DNA of 64,000 bases from the NCBI RefSeq assembly GCF_000744455.1, contig NZ_JQLY01000001.1:2200501-2264500 (forward strand). The letters are read 5' to 3'. This DNA is from Methanobacterium sp. SMA-27 (GTDB taxonomy: Archaea > Methanobacteriota > Methanobacteria > Methanobacteriales > Methanobacteriaceae). Below, piece after piece: positions 41,882 to 54,106 of the stretch; position 1 is the first letter of the stretch; the number at the start of each line of letters is the position of its first letter. A program made the translations under genes and the position numbers. The notes under the pieces are model-generated. The model ran no database searches. It had not been told where the DNA came from and saw nothing but the letters and a program-made list of their open reading frames with translations.

Positions 41882-42657
41882 TCGAGTTCACGTTGGAAGG
41901 TACCTTCGCCTCCCTCCTCCAAAACAACTTCAATTGCTTTGTCTGCTGCTTCCTTAAGGAGGGTTTCTGCAGTTATATAATCTGATGATTTAACCATTAA
42001 TCTATACCTTGGAGCACCAACACACTGAACAGAAATCTCTTCACCATTTATTGCTCCAAGTGCCTTCTTAATAACATCCACACCGTTAGGAGAGTATGAT
42101 TTTAAATCAACATATCCTGTTATATTAACTTCAGGAGGAGATATATTCTTTTTAGCTACCTCAGTTATTGCATTAGCCCACTCTTCATCCATACCACGAT
42201 CTATGAGTGTTTTTGCACCTTCTTCTGCAGCGATTTCAAATGCACCATAGAGATCTCCGAATTCTTCCATGATCCCATAGCCGACTTCTTCATAACCTGC
42301 ATCAAGATCCTTTTCAAGAATTTTTGCAGAGAATTCTAGCAGTTTTTCAGCTTTCTGCTCGATCTTCCACTGTTGGATTTTCCTTGTACGCTGATCTTCC
42401 CTTATTCTCTTAAGTGAAACATCAACATGTCCTTTTTTGGGGTTAACACGTAGAACTCTAGCAACGATTTTCTGATTTTCCCTAACATAATCCCTTATGT
42501 TTTTAACCCAACCAGAAGAGACCTCGGATATGTGTATAAAAACTTCTTTACCATCATATTCCTCGAGACTTCCGAATGCACCGTAGTTCAAAACTTTGTG
42601 AACAGTTCCCACTACCAGATCACCTTCATCTGGCCATTCTTTTCTCATTCTTACCAT
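41878..42657 (-). CDS. eif2a: Translation initiation factor aIF2, alpha subunit
   Basis: A 259-aa factor: S1/OB domain (residues 10-85, [20 protein letters not shown] and [13 protein letters not shown]), helical middle domain and an alpha-beta C-terminal domain (about 170-259). With beta and gamma it brings initiator Met-tRNA to the ribosome. The serine equivalent to the eukaryotic phospho-site region lies in [19 protein letters not shown] five bases before ATG 42657 supports that start. It is in the conserved rpl44e-rps27e-aIF2a-nop10 order. Confidence 0.96.
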   Translation of the reverse strand: MVRMRKEWPDEGDLVVGTVHKVLNYGAFGSLEEYDGKEVFIHISEVSSGWVKNIRDYVRENQKIVARVLRVNPKKGHVDVSLKRIREDQRTRKIQQWKIEQKAEKLLEFSAKILEKDLDAGYEEVGYGIMEEFGDLYGAFEIAAEEGAKTLIDRGMDEEWANAITEVAKKNISPPEVNITGYVDLKSYSPNGVDVIKKALGAINGEEISVQCVGAPRYRLMVKSSDYITAETLLKEAADKAIEVVLEEGGEGTFQRELE

Positions 42658-42756
42658 TAGAACACCTATAATATATTTAAAATATATTATTAACTTTAAT
42701 TAATTCAATTAATCCATTAATTAGTATTATTGTACTAATCAAGGATTATAATAATT

Positions 42757-42942
42757 TTAATCTAAGACTTCAACAATCTGAGCTGTTATTTCAGATTTTC
42801 CGCCTTTTGGTTTAACTAGGGTTTTTCCACATATTATGCATTGTACATTGGATGCAGCATGGTCAAAAACTACCTGCTGGTTACCACAGTCAACACATTT
42901 AACCCTTAGAAAGTTACTTTTGTTACTTCTGTAATTTGCCAT
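42757..42942 (-). CDS. rps27e: Ribosomal protein S27e
   Basis: A 61-aa zinc ribosomal protein with CVDCGNQ and [20 protein letters not shown] precedes ATG 42942 ([16 protein letters not shown]); the 3-codon extension to GTG 42951 overlaps that Shine-Dalgarno and is not used. It follows rpl44e by 9 nt. Confidence 0.96.
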   Translation of the reverse strand: MANYRSNKSNFLRVKCVDCGNQQVVFDHAASNVQCIICGKTLVKPKGGKSEITAQIVEVLD

Positions 42943-42951
42943 ATAATCCAC

Positions 42952-43230
42952 CTACATTACGAATTCTACTTTACCTGCTCTGAATGATGATCTCTTGATG
43001 TGGGACTTTCCACATTCCTTACATTTATATCTAAGGTCCAGTTTTTTAATTGGCTTGTTCCTTGATGGAAGTGGCCTTGGGTAACCTCTGTATCCGCTTG
43101 TAACCCTTCTAAACTGCCTCTGACCCCATTTGAGCTCACTTGCTTTTCTTCTTTTTGCTTCTAATACTTCGTGAATTGTGTGTTTTTTACAACTTGGACA
43201 GTAAGTTCTCCTTTCTTTAGGAATCTTCAT
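42952..43230 (-). CDS. rpl44e: Ribosomal protein L44e
   Basis: A 92-residue large-subunit protein: [20 protein letters not shown], a basic middle ([20 protein letters not shown]) and a second zinc pair [14 protein letters not shown] stands before ATG 43230; the earlier GTG is inside that site. It begins the ribosomal/translation part of the run, about 160 bp after gins. Confidence 0.96.
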   Translation of the reverse strand: MKIPKERRTYCPSCKKHTIHEVLEAKRRKASELKWGQRQFRRVTSGYRGYPRPLPSRNKPIKKLDLRYKCKECGKSHIKRSSFRAGKVEFVM

Positions 43231-43389
43231 TATAATCACCTCTTAAATGTAAAAATAAGTCGTGCAATTAACTTCTTATTAATATGCTATTTTTAGAAAC
43301 TTATTTAAACTGATATTTTTTTTGTTTAATATCTTGTACTTCTTTATAAAAAGTCCAAATAATATATTAATCTGTTTATCATTTCCAGT

Positions 43390-45086
<1,697 letters not shown>

Positions 45087-45101
45087 TTTCATCCTCCTTG
45101 A

Positions 45102-45788
45102 TTACCTTTTATTTTCTTCAACTATATTATCCTTATTATCCTTATCTATCTTATTACCATTTTCATCTTTAACTTTCTTGGAACCATCATCTGATTCAGA
45201 CCTTCCCTCTGCAACTTCAAGTTCTGTATGTATTTTGTTGAGGAAAGTTTTATTCAAAATACTCTGAGCAAATGCAGCCACAATTATCAAAATACCCACT
45301 AATATTAGAAAGGCCGATAGAGTAGCTCCTTCTCCAAATATTACATTATCAGCAACCTTAGTAACTGATGTGGAAATAATAACCAACCCATAAACAATTA
45401 AAAATCCACCAATTAATATTGCAGCGGCTTTAATTATTTTGTCCTTTTTATTTTTCAGTGAATCAATAGAATCATGACCACTCAAGATATCTGTGATATT
45501 GAAATCATGATCTTCACTTTTAACGTTCTTTTGAGAAGTTATATCCTTTTTATTAGAATTGTTTGAATACACTTTAAAGGAGTTTTTAGAATCTTTATCC
45601 TCTGTTTTTTTGTTAGTTGTTATTTCAGGGTTTAGATCATCTGCAATAGTGAATTTCTTGATTTTAGAAATGATTCCCGAAATAGAAGAACCTTTAGATT
45701 CAGGGGATTTATCATTACCCTTCTCTCCCACATTATCTTTTGAATTTTCCAATTTTTCCTCAGTGTCCTTATCCAAATCCTCCACCAA
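45102..45788 (-). CDS. Hypothetical two-span membrane protein with charged tails
   Basis: Unrecognised 228-aa protein. Residues 1-110 are acidic, Lys/Asn/Ser-rich and probably disordered; two membrane helices lie near 118-136 and 145-168 (IIKAAAILIGGFLIVYGLVI and ATLSAFLILVGILIIVAAF), followed by a charged tail (SESDDGSKKVKDENGNKID). The start is TTG 45788 with GGGGG upstream. It lies 15 nt ahead of pcn in the same transcript, so it may be expressed with replication genes; no function is suggested by sequence. Confidence 0.6.
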   Translation of the reverse strand: MVEDLDKDTEEKLENSKDNVGEKGNDKSPESKGSSISGIISKIKKFTIADDLNPEITTNKKTEDKDSKNSFKVYSNNSNKKDITSQKNVKSEDHDFNITDILSGHDSIDSLKNKKDKIIKAAAILIGGFLIVYGLVIISTSVTKVADNVIFGEGATLSAFLILVGILIIVAAFAQSILNKTFLNKIHTELEVAEGRSESDDGSKKVKDENGNKIDKDNKDNIVEENKR

Positions 45789-45844
45789 TTTACTATCCCC
45801 CTAGATTTATATTTTCATGAATGATTAGTCAATATCCCATATGG

Positions 45845-46162
45845 TTAGTCATACTCACGCCATGTGCAAGAACACTTGGTACATCTGAAAAACCTTGTTT
45901 CAGATTCATCTGCACCACGAGTTTGGATAAGCCACCAAGATGCTTCCTTATTATCACATTTAGGACATTTAACAGTGGTTGTGGGTAGTGTTTGGATATC
46001 ATCACTTGTAACAATTATGCTATCATTTGTTGATACCTTTTCAGAAATTTCGTATTCCTTTACAGATTCTTTTGTTATCTTTGTTGTGTATTCACAGTTT
46101 TTACATTCGAAACAGTCACCTTTAGGAAACATGACTGTACCGCATTTAGGACAAAATTCCAT
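45845..46162 (-). CDS. tfs: Transcription factor S (TFS, archaeal TFIIS-like)
   Basis: A 105-aa protein with two zinc ribbons: [13 protein letters not shown]...CFECKNCEY at the N-terminus, and CPKCDNKEA...[11 protein letters not shown] at the C-terminus. The invariant acidic hairpin [11 protein letters not shown] reaches the RNA polymerase active site and stimulates cleavage of backtracked RNA. A normal AGGGAGG precedes the ATG. It sits upstream of the hypothetical membrane protein and pcn. Confidence 0.95.
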   Translation of the reverse strand: MEFCPKCGTVMFPKGDCFECKNCEYTTKITKESVKEYEISEKVSTNDSIIVTSDDIQTLPTTTVKCPKCDNKEASWWLIQTRGADESETRFFRCTKCSCTWREYD

Positions 46163-46326
46163 TTATATCCTCCCTATAAAAATTTAATATTGATTTGTAA
46201 GGATCGAATTATTAAATTAAGTTTTATATATTAGTTAATGCATTATTTGTATTGATCAATCTTGTAAAATATAAATTAATTTTTGTATTCTTTTAAGTTG
46301 TTATACTTCGTGATTTATGATATTTA

Positions 46327-46734
46327 CTACTTAATATTCAGCAAGTCAAATGCATCTTCAAGAATTTTTCCATGATCAAATGCCAGATCTATAGTTGAAA
46401 CTTCGTCTAAACAAAAATATTTAACTTCAGCAGCGTCTGTATCGGCCATAAGCTTTCCACCGATTTTTTTACCCAAAAAACATATGGAAATAATATGCCC
46501 CCTAGGATCTCTTTCAGGATTCGAGTATACTCCTACTATATCTCCTAATGTTACATCAAGACCTGTTTCTTCTTTAGTCTCTCTTATGGCAGCTGACTCA
46601 ACAGTTTCACCATATTCAACAAACCCACCCGGCAAAGCCCATGATCCCTTGTATGGAGGATTTTTACGCTTTATGAGTGTAACTGATTCTTTATGAATAA
46701 TCACGGTATCTACAGTTAAAAGAGGATTTTTAAT
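46327..46734 (-). CDS. NUDIX hydrolase, probable AUU start
   Basis: The complete Nudix box is [20 protein letters not shown] followed by ETGL. From ATT 46734 the protein reads [18 protein letters not shown], the usual first strand of archaeal ADP-ribose-pyrophosphatase-like NUDIX enzymes (135 aa). The first conventional start, GTG 46704, cuts that strand and lacks a Shine-Dalgarno; no ATG, GTG or TTG precedes it back to the upstream stop at 46768-46770. GGAAG (seven bases before ATT) is the likely binding site. It probably cleans nucleotide diphosphate derivatives. It lies 33 nt after the DUF99 gene. Confidence 0.8.
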   Translation of the reverse strand: MKNPLLTVDTVIIHKESVTLIKRKNPPYKGSWALPGGFVEYGETVESAAIRETKEETGLDVTLGDIVGVYSNPERDPRGHIISICFLGKKIGGKLMADTDAAEVKYFCLDEVSTIDLAFDHGKILEDAFDLLNIK

Positions 46735-46767
46735 TGGAACACTTCCTTTTGACAGGAATTTCAGATC

Positions 46768-47376
46768 TTAGGCTCTTCCCTTTGATTCCCCGTTTATGAT
46801 GCCTGCTGCTATAATGTGTGCAACTCTCAAAGGTTCGGGTATTGCACTTCTTGTGGTTGAAAGTTTAACTATATCTTCTGCATCTTCCCTCTCAATCCCA
46901 TGTATCTGCATATAAACTGATTCAGAATTGTCTACCTTGTAAACTTCTCCTGCTTCAAGAACATTACTCCACCTATCTTCAAAATCTTCAAATCTTTGTA
47001 GAGCTTTTTTTATTCGATCAAAATTTGGAGTTCTTCGCATTATCACAATAACAGGTACACCTGTTGATTCAAATATCTGACGGATATTAACTAAGTTGAA
47101 ACCACCAAATGTGATGCCATCAAGCATGATCACTCCTAGCTGGCCAAGATTTCTTGAATTTTTAACCATCTCGGTTATCTTATTTGTTGCATCTGTGCCG
47201 TCACCATGGATATATGTGCTTAAAACACCATCTAACCAGCTACCTGCTCTGAAAACAGTGCCTACCAACAATACTTCATCTTTTGTATGGGAAGGAAATG
47301 GCGAATCATCAACACCCAAAATTCTTATTTCCTGTTTTATTATCCGGAATTTCTTTTTTTTATTTCTTTTTTTCAT
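46768..47376 (-). CDS. DUF99 family protein
   Basis: A 202-aa archaeal DUF99 protein: [11 protein letters not shown] at the start, [35 protein letters not shown] and [19 protein letters not shown]. The fold is thought to resemble endonuclease V-like ribonuclease-H enzymes, with the Asp in GVDDS and LDGITF as plausible metal ligands; the activity is not established. It overlaps rpo11 by 17 nt, indicating tight coupling. Confidence 0.9.
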   Translation of the reverse strand: MKKRNKKKKFRIIKQEIRILGVDDSPFPSHTKDEVLLVGTVFRAGSWLDGVLSTYIHGDGTDATNKITEMVKNSRNLGQLGVIMLDGITFGGFNLVNIRQIFESTGVPVIVIMRRTPNFDRIKKALQRFEDFEDRWSNVLEAGEVYKVDNSESVYMQIHGIEREDAEDIVKLSTTRSAIPEPLRVAHIIAAGIINGESKGRA

Positions 47377-47635
47377 CTTCAGAAGAGTCTATTAAATCTT
47401 TGAATTCATTACACCTTGATTTAACCGTTTCTGCAGCTTGTTTAAGGGATTTCTTCGGATTTTTAGCCTTAACATATAACTTTGGCTCTCCAATAATTGG
47501 ATGTTCTATAACGTATGCTGCTGCTTCAACATCCTCATCCTCCATAAGTGTCTTTCTTAAAGTATTGCATAATGAATGAGTTTCTCCAGTTATTTCTATC
47601 TCAAGTTCTTTCTTTGTATCCTTTAATACCTTCAT
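47360..47635 (-). CDS. rpoL: RNA polymerase subunit Rpo11 (RpoL)
   Basis: A 91-aa alpha-like subunit: [40 protein letters not shown] and the C-terminal helix. It pairs with Rpo3 in the assembly platform. The frame extends to 47698, into csl4, but GAGGG six bases before ATG 47635 and the family N-terminus fix the start. It begins one base after the csl4 stop. Confidence 0.95.
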   Translation of the reverse strand: MKVLKDTKKELEIEITGETHSLCNTLRKTLMEDEDVEAAAYVIEHPIIGEPKLYVKAKNPKKSLKQAAETVKSRCNEFKDLIDSSEDEKKK

Positions 47636-47636
47636 T

Positions 47637-48206
47637 TTATCCCTCATATTTTGAAGAAAGATTTCTTCTTTCTTTATTACCGCAATTTGGACATTCAACT
47701 TCGTTTTTGCTTGTTTGCTTCATGTAATGCCTGCATTTTGTGCACATGGCCTTTAAAACACCAAGCTCATCCTCGGCTGTAGTAAGGTCTACATTGTCTA
47801 TGCCTATTATTTTGGTCACCTTTGCCTCAATAAGATCTCCTATTCTGAACTCATCGGTTAATTTGGCTACGTAACCTTTTTGGGCCTGTGATATGTGTAT
47901 TCCTCCTGAAAAGGATGTTACAAGACCTCTGCTATTATCCTTAATACTATCCAATTTAATGAGGGCTCTCTGACCCCTTACATCAGATACCTGCCCAACA
48001 ACAACCACTCCATTTCTAAGCATAGATGGAGAACTTGTTTTTGGTATTATGGATATTTTCTTGTTTTTATTATCTACTGATACTGTTCCTGCCACAAGGG
48101 ATCTTATCTTCCCCTCTTCTTCATAGGTCCATTCTGATGGAACAAACTCCTCAGTTACTCCTAAAGCATCCCCCGGCAAAACAAAATCTCCAGATTTGGT
48201 TTTCAT
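47637..48206 (-). CDS. csl4: Exosome RNA-binding subunit Csl4
   Basis: A 189-aa cap protein of the archaeal RNA exosome: N-terminal domain with [20 protein letters not shown], central S1 domain (about 65-150) and a C-terminal zinc ribbon (CTKCRHYM...[10 protein letters not shown]). It recruits substrates and the DnaG partner. The gene opens the csl4-rpo11-DUF99 block, with GGTG before the ATG. Confidence 0.95.
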   Translation of the reverse strand: MKTKSGDFVLPGDALGVTEEFVPSEWTYEEEGKIRSLVAGTVSVDNKNKKISIIPKTSSPSMLRNGVVVVGQVSDVRGQRALIKLDSIKDNSRGLVTSFSGGIHISQAQKGYVAKLTDEFRIGDLIEAKVTKIIGIDNVDLTTAEDELGVLKAMCTKCRHYMKQTSKNEVECPNCGNKERRNLSSKYEG

Positions 48207-48396
48207 ATATTCACCTCAACTAAAATAAGTGCATAAATTATCCTTGAATTTTGAAATCTACATTTCCATGTGTATAAATGAAATTCATTTTAACTACGAT
48301 TTGTTGTAGTGACTTACTATTTACCCTTCATATTTATATAACTATATAAGATTTGAATTTTTAAACTCCATTATATTTATGGTTTCTTATTTTATC

Positions 48397-49392
48397 TTAT
48401 CTTGTATATTTAATTTCATCTATTTCATAATCTTCCCACTTTCTCCTTTTAAATAATATTTCAAGTTCCTGAGGAGTTAATAATGGTTTTTTATACATTT
48501 TTGAATCATCAATAGCAATTCTAGGACAAGCCGTCATTACAAATGCATCCAGTTCAGTGAATGGTAGGAGTAAGTTGGGTGATACATCATCAAGGAACAA
48601 TATGAATCCTTCTTTACCCTCTTCTTTTATCATATTCTTCAAATTCTTTGCAAGCTCCAATCTTGATTGACCTCTTTTTGATGAAACAATTATTCCAAAT
48701 CTTTCTGCTTCAATTGCCTTTGCTATCCTCGCAGAACGTATCCTCAAGATTCTATCTGCAAATTCATCTATTTCTCTTGCATCTCCAAGATATGGATCTG
48801 CAACAACCACGGGTTTGTGTGTAAAAAGTTTAATACCCAATGCATGGAAATTTCCACTTCCAACGTAAAGAAATGCATCGGCATCAATATCCTTTATGGC
48901 TGAAAAGTTGCAACCCAACACTTGCCCTCTAGTTGTGCCTGCACCTTCATTGATTAAAATCTTCTTTCCATTTTGTTCTAGAAAATCTGCAACTTCATCA
49001 AGCAGATGTAAATGTTGGGTTGTCGTGACAAGTCCTATTTTATTATAGCCCTCGAGAAAACCCATGGCACTTCCAATGCAACCAAGTAAATCTATATTAG
49101 AACGAGCATCAACAAAAATAACCGGTAAATCATAATCAATTGGGAGTGGTCTGTGTCCAAAATGGACAATTACATCAACTGAATCCCCCATATCCACGTC
49201 AGCTACATCACAAGCCCCATAACAGGGGTCTGCAGATATTATTACTGTTGCACCTGTTCCTAGTTCAATCTGCTTTGCTACTTTTATTGCATGAACTTTA
49301 AGGCCTTCTGGAAACTGTAAACCCACAATATCTGCCTTTAATTCATTTATTTTTTCTATAACTTCGGCTATATCAAGTTCGTGAATTGACAT
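48397..49392 (-). CDS. dph2: Diphthamide synthase Dph2 (radical SAM-like)
   Basis: A 331-aa enzyme that makes the first C-C bond of diphthamide on EF-2 using a 4Fe-4S cluster. The cluster cysteines come from CYGACDVAD (near 57), LGCNFSA (near 160) and [10 protein letters not shown] (near 280), widely spaced as in archaeal Dph2. [15 protein letters not shown] and FLGYNK-like parts agree with the family. It lies about 50 bp after hpt, at the head of the long run. Confidence 0.95.
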   Translation of the reverse strand: MSIHELDIAEVIEKINELKADIVGLQFPEGLKVHAIKVAKQIELGTGATVIISADPCYGACDVADVDMGDSVDVIVHFGHRPLPIDYDLPVIFVDARSNIDLLGCIGSAMGFLEGYNKIGLVTTTQHLHLLDEVADFLEQNGKKILINEGAGTTRGQVLGCNFSAIKDIDADAFLYVGSGNFHALGIKLFTHKPVVVADPYLGDAREIDEFADRILRIRSARIAKAIEAERFGIIVSSKRGQSRLELAKNLKNMIKEEGKEGFILFLDDVSPNLLLPFTELDAFVMTACPRIAIDDSKMYKKPLLTPQELEILFKRRKWEDYEIDEIKYTR

Positions 49393-49442
49393 TTCTTCAT
49401 CAGTCCTTTAATTGACATTTAATCTAAGAGTAGAATGAATAC

Positions 49443-50018
49443 TCACAACAAATCATCCACACTTCCTTCTATTACAACCTTTCCTTCCACCACATTCACT
49501 TTTAAAAGGCTTTTAACATTGAATCCTGTTTCATTCTTGACAATATCGTTTCCATTGCCTTTTTCTATAACTGCTACAACATCCACAACCTTCACACCCA
49601 TCCTTTCCAATGCTTTGAGAACTGCTATCATTGTTCCACCAGTACTCACAACATCGTCCACAAGAATTATCCTATCCCCTTTGTGCAAACCATTTATGTA
49701 AAGTTGCCCTTGGCTGTACCCGGTAGTTTGATGAACCAGAACTTCCCCTTCCAATCCGTAAACACGTTTTCTTATAACAACAAATGGTATTCCTGTTTTT
49801 ATTGACAGTGCAGTAGCTATATGTATTCCCATTGCTTCCACACAAACTATTTTATCCACATCCATATTTCCAAATTTTGAAATAGCCTCTGCAGTTTCTT
49901 CAAGGATTGAAGGTTCTACCACTGGGATACCATCTGTAATGGGATGAACAAAATAATTATATTCCTTTTTTTTAATTACAGGTGCTTTAATTAAGCTGTT
50001 TTTAAGTTTTTCAAGCAT
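49443..50018 (-). CDS. hpt: Hypoxanthine/guanine phosphoribosyltransferase
   Basis: A 191-aa purine salvage enzyme of the archaeal Hpt type. The PRPP-binding motif is [18 protein letters not shown] near residue 114, preceded by [15 protein letters not shown] and [15 protein letters not shown]. The fold and length match Methanothermobacter-like Hpt rather than the promoter-binding GfcR regulator, which carries an extra HTH. GGTG precedes the ATG. Confidence 0.93.
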   Translation of the reverse strand: MLEKLKNSLIKAPVIKKKEYNYFVHPITDGIPVVEPSILEETAEAISKFGNMDVDKIVCVEAMGIHIATALSIKTGIPFVVIRKRVYGLEGEVLVHQTTGYSQGQLYINGLHKGDRIILVDDVVSTGGTMIAVLKALERMGVKVVDVVAVIEKGNGNDIVKNETGFNVKSLLKVNVVEGKVVIEGSVDDLL

Positions 50019-50390
50019 TTTATCACCGGATCAAATCTTTAATTTGAATTAAATTCATTATCATCATTAAAATAATCCCACCATAAACCTTAATTAAATT
50101 TTTTTGAGGTTTAGATCATCCCCCAGGGATTTTTGGAATATTATTATAGATAAATATTTACAACTACTCTTTTTATATCTACATGAATTTATATTTAACA
50201 AGGAGAGTATATGTAAAATATCTATTTTTAGATTCTAAAATTTAAATCTTAAATAAAAATTATCTTAAAAAATATTGAAAATCAAAAAAATAAATTGATT
50301 ATAATAAAGTACAATAACATGTAATAATAATCTTTTAATTTAAACATTTAATTGTAAATTTATAAGATTATCATAAAAACTGGTGAGAAT
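50019..50390. other. Divergent promoter region of hpt and srp54
   Basis: 372 bp, strongly AT-rich, holding promoters for the leftward information-processing run and for srp54. No ORF with a ribosome-binding site and no RNA fold were recognised. Confidence 0.5.
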
Positions 50391-51722
50391 ATGTTGGGCA
50401 ATCTAGGAAAAAATCTGACCAAAACAATGAAAAAACTGGCAGGAATGGCCATCATCGATGAAGAAGTTGTGAAAGAGGTCATAAAAGACATTCAAAGGGC
50501 CCTTATCCAATCAGATGTCAACATCAAATTAGTTTTAAAACTTTCTAAGACCATTGAAGATCGTTCTTTAAATGAAGAACCTCCAAAGGGCGTTACCCCT
50601 AAGGAACACGTTATAAAGATAGTTTACGAGGAACTGGTTAATCTTCTTGGTGCTACAGCCCAGGAAATTGAGATCCATAAAAAACCCTATAAATACCTTT
50701 TCATGGGTCTACAAGGAAGCGGTAAAACCACTACCATTGGTAAACTTACGCGTTACCTGCAGAAAAAAGGTTTTAATCCTGCAATTGTGAGTACCGATAC
50801 TTGGAGACCTGCAGCGTACGAACAGCTACTACAGCTGACTGAAAGTATGAACGTGCCTGTTTATGGAGACCCCGAAAATACAGATGCATTAGACCTTGCA
50901 AAAAAAGGGTTAAAAGAAGCTAAAAAGAACGATGTCATAATAATTGATACTGCAGGACGTCACAAAGAAGAGAAAGATCTTTTAAATGAAATGGAAAGCA
51001 TTTCTGAAGTAGTTAATCCAGATGAAGTTATAATGGTCATAGATGGGACCATAGGTCAGCAGGCGAGGGACCAAGCTCTGGCATTCAATAAAACAAGTAA
51101 AATTGGTTCAATAATTATAACTAAATTGGATGGTTCTGCCAAAGGTGGAGGAGCTCTTTCAGCTGTAGCTGAAATTGGGGCACCAATTAAGTTTATCGGA
51201 ACTGGTGAACGCGTTGAAGACTTTGAAGCATTTGATCCCGATAGATTCATCTCAAGATTGCTTGGAATGGGAGACATAAGAACTCTACTTGAGCGTGCAG
51301 AAGAAATAGCTGAAACAGATGCTGACATGGGATCTGTAGATGCAATGCTCAGCGGTAAATTCACATTGAAAGACATGTATTCTCAATTCGAGATGATGAA
51401 TAAAATGGGGCCAATGCAGCAAGTAATGAACATGATTCCTGGTGCTGGAGGTAAACTTCCTAAAAATGCTTCTCAGGTAACCGAAGAAAAACTTGCAAAA
51501 TACAAGGTGCTAATGGACTCCATGACAGAACATGAACTCGAACACCCTGAGGTCATAAAACAATCAAGGGTAAAAAGAATAGCCAGAGGATCTGGTATGA
51601 GAAATGAAGATGTGAAAGAACTTCTAAAATATTATAACGTTACCAAAAAAGCAATGAAAGGATTTGGAAAAAGAAAAATGGGCGGTCCACTTGGGCAGAT
51701 GATGAAACAGATGATGAGATAA
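50391..51722 (+). CDS. srp54: Signal recognition particle GTPase SRP54 (Ffh)
   Basis: A 443-aa protein with the N helical bundle (1-90), the G domain ([14 protein letters not shown] near 104, [11 protein letters not shown] near 187, [11 protein letters not shown] near 245) and the methionine-rich M domain (about 300-443, ending [14 protein letters not shown]) that binds signal peptides and 7S RNA. GGTGA precedes ATG 50391. It targets membrane and secretory proteins with the FtsY receptor. Confidence 0.97.
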   Translation: MLGNLGKNLTKTMKKLAGMAIIDEEVVKEVIKDIQRALIQSDVNIKLVLKLSKTIEDRSLNEEPPKGVTPKEHVIKIVYEELVNLLGATAQEIEIHKKPYKYLFMGLQGSGKTTTIGKLTRYLQKKGFNPAIVSTDTWRPAAYEQLLQLTESMNVPVYGDPENTDALDLAKKGLKEAKKNDVIIIDTAGRHKEEKDLLNEMESISEVVNPDEVIMVIDGTIGQQARDQALAFNKTSKIGSIIITKLDGSAKGGGALSAVAEIGAPIKFIGTGERVEDFEAFDPDRFISRLLGMGDIRTLLERAEEIAETDADMGSVDAMLSGKFTLKDMYSQFEMMNKMGPMQQVMNMIPGAGGKLPKNASQVTEEKLAKYKVLMDSMTEHELEHPEVIKQSRVKRIARGSGMRNEDVKELLKYYNVTKKAMKGFGKRKMGGPLGQMMKQMMR

Positions 51723-51867
51723 TAGTTACACAAACTTCCCCTTTTAAAAAATAAACGTTATTATGACTATATTAATTCTCATTTTATTTTATATTGAAGA
51801 ATTATAATTTAATATAATTCATGACCATTCAATAGTTTATATCAAATTTAAGGATTCAGTTTAGGAA

Positions 51868-53100
51868 ATGGTAAAAATGGAACTTCAAATAGAAGACAAA
51901 TTAATCAAAGTTATTAAATTCACCGAAGGAAACATATGCGACAGGTGTCTTGGTCGAAACTTCTCCAAAAGCGTTGCAGGTTCTGGAAATCTGGAACGCG
52001 GAGAATATCTAAGAAATAAATTGGAAGCCTCTAATCAAAATATCCAAAAGACAGGTTCATGTTACATTTGCAACGATCTTTTTGAAACTTTGGATAAAAT
52101 GACCAATAATGTAGTTGAAGTTCTTAAGGACGAACAAATTCATTTTTCCAATTTCTTGGTAGGTAGTCGTGTTGATTCTGAAATACTTAGGAGAGAAGAC
52201 CAGATACACAAAACATTTGATATTGATGTAGAAAATATAAAAAAAGAAATAAACAGGGAAATAGGTAAAGAACTTTCATTAAGGCTTTCCAAAGAGGTTG
52301 AATTTGACAATCCCAATGTGGTTTTGATGGTAGATTTCAAAACAGGCAAAGTAGATATCCAAATAAATCCAATTTTCATAGAAAGCCGTTACCGAAAGCT
52401 TATAAGAGGAATTCCCCAAACAAAATGGCCATGCAATAAATGTAAGGGGAAAGGTTGTGAAAAATGCAATTACACCGGTAAAATGTATGCTGAAACAGTT
52501 GAAGAACTGATTTCAGAAGATGCAATCAAAGCAGCAAAGGGAGTAGGCGCTAAATTTCATGGGGCCGGTCGTGAAGACATCGACGTTAAAATGTTAGGTA
52601 AGGGAAGGACTTTTGTCCTTGAAATCAAAGAACCCAAAATCCGCGATATAGATCTAAAAAAACTCGTGGAAACAGTTAATAAACATGCAATGGGCAAAGT
52701 AGAAATTTCAGAAATGAAGTTTGTTGCCAAAAACAGGCGGGCAGTTATAAAAGAATCCTCAAGAGATACTTATAAAATCTACAAGGCAACAGTAGCGCTT
52801 GAAAATGAAGTTGATAACTCGCTTTTAGATTCACTGAAATCAATGAAAATAATAAACCAACGTACACCAATAAGAGTATCACATAGACGTGCAGATAAAA
52901 TACGAACCCGTGAGATTAGGCAATTGGAATATATAAAGGTCGATTCAAAATTATTAGAGCTTGTAATAGAATGTGAAGGTGGCCTTTACATCAAAGAACT
53001 CATATCCAGTGATGAAAACAGGAGCCAGCCCAGTGTAGCAGGAATGCTTAAAACAGGTGCAAGATGCGTGCAACTGGATGTCCTTGATGTGAACATTTAA
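51868..53100 (+). CDS. pus10: tRNA pseudouridine synthase Pus10
   Basis: A 410-aa enzyme that makes pseudouridine at tRNA positions 54 and 55 in archaea. The N-terminus has a zinc/THUMP module (CDRCLGRNFSKS and CYICNDLF); a second C4 group, CNKCKGKGCEKCNY, lies near 190; the catalytic Asp is in the GAGREDIDVKMLGKGR motif near 232. Either ATG 51868 or ATG 51877 can be used, since AGGA is nearer to the first and better spaced for the second. Confidence 0.95.
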   Translation: MVKMELQIEDKLIKVIKFTEGNICDRCLGRNFSKSVAGSGNLERGEYLRNKLEASNQNIQKTGSCYICNDLFETLDKMTNNVVEVLKDEQIHFSNFLVGSRVDSEILRREDQIHKTFDIDVENIKKEINREIGKELSLRLSKEVEFDNPNVVLMVDFKTGKVDIQINPIFIESRYRKLIRGIPQTKWPCNKCKGKGCEKCNYTGKMYAETVEELISEDAIKAAKGVGAKFHGAGREDIDVKMLGKGRTFVLEIKEPKIRDIDLKKLVETVNKHAMGKVEISEMKFVAKNRRAVIKESSRDTYKIYKATVALENEVDNSLLDSLKSMKIINQRTPIRVSHRRADKIRTREIRQLEYIKVDSKLLELVIECEGGLYIKELISSDENRSQPSVAGMLKTGARCVQLDVLDVNI

Positions 53101-53388
53101 AGTAGTGGAATGGATAATATTATATAGTTAAAAAAAATCAAAATATATATCTATATCCCATTGCAAATTAAACATTCAGCATACAAAATTTGAGTAACTA
53201 TCTGAATCTGTTTAATTTCAATTAGTCTTCAAACGAATTTTATCATCAAATAATAAAACAGTTTAACTTTTAGACTAGAATTGAGGATATTAAATTTATG
53301 ATAGTGATAAAACCAATTATTGGTTTATATTATAAAGGTGATTAATTCATCTTACAGCAGGCCCTTAAGGGTTTTGGAGGTTTTAAAT

Positions 53389-53682
53389 ATGGTAAAGAGA
53401 TCAAAAGGTTCAAGAAGTAAAACACGTTACAAACTTAGAAAGACTATAAGAGCAGGTAGAACAAACCCTATAACCAAAAAAATACAAACCTTCGATGAAA
53501 GTGATTTAGTTCACATAATAATCGATCCAAGTATTCACAAAGGTCAACCACATCCACGTTTCCATGGGAAAACTGGTAAAGTTGAAGATAAAAGGGGAAA
53601 AGCTTACATAGTAGAAATAAATGATGGTAATAAAGCTAAAAAATTAATAATCAGACCAGAACATCTTAAAATGCAAGAGTGA
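53389..53682 (+). CDS. rpl21e: Ribosomal protein L21e
   Basis: A 97-aa basic protein ([20 protein letters not shown], then [11 protein letters not shown] and [19 protein letters not shown]). GGAGG nine bases before ATG 53389 sets the start; an upstream extension to 53320 is not supported. It starts the rpl21e-rpo4-DUF655-ksgA order common in euryarchaea. Confidence 0.96.
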   Translation: MVKRSKGSRSKTRYKLRKTIRAGRTNPITKKIQTFDESDLVHIIIDPSIHKGQPHPRFHGKTGKVEDKRGKAYIVEINDGNKAKKLIIRPEHLKMQE

Positions 53683-53687
53683 TTTTA

Positions 53688-54020
53688 ATGATTGGAAAAA
53701 AAGTCATTGAAACAGACCCCATCACAAATGCAGAAGCCAAAAAAATGCTTGAAGAAAGTTCTGAGTCCTATGAGCCAACTTATGAACAGAACCTTGCAAT
53801 GGATCATGTTACTAAGTTTTCAAAACTAGATGTTGAATCTGCTCAAAAGCTCGTTAACGAGCTTGAAGAAATTATAAAGATAACACAGGCCATAAAAATT
53901 GCAGATGTCATGCCAGTGGATCTTGCAGATCTGAGACTGATGTTTGCAAAAGAAAGGGGTTCACACAAAAAAGAAGAATTTGAACAGATATTAGAGATAG
54001 TGAACAAGTACCGAAAATAA
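53688..54020 (+). CDS. rpoF: RNA polymerase subunit Rpo4 (RpoF)
   Basis: A 110-aa helical protein with MIGKKVIETDPITNAEAKKM, YEPTYEQNLAMDHVTKFSKL and VDLADLRLMFAKE, as in archaeal Rpo4. With Rpo7 it forms the RNA polymerase stalk. The frame opens at GTG 53679, which is part of the GTGA Shine-Dalgarno for ATG 53688. Follows rpl21e directly. Confidence 0.93.
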   Translation: MIGKKVIETDPITNAEAKKMLEESSESYEPTYEQNLAMDHVTKFSKLDVESAQKLVNELEEIIKITQAIKIADVMPVDLADLRLMFAKERGSHKKEEFEQILEIVNKYRK

Positions 54021-54106
54021 TTAATTTCCAATCTTGGAATTTTTTGAGTACTAGTAAATTGGGACCCACGGGTCTTGAGATATATAATACCATCCGGGTG
54101 GTTTTG

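Noticed and set aside
53320..53388. N-terminal extension of ribosomal protein L21e
   Set aside because: The strong GGAGG and the family start are at 53389; the extension is unlike any L21e.
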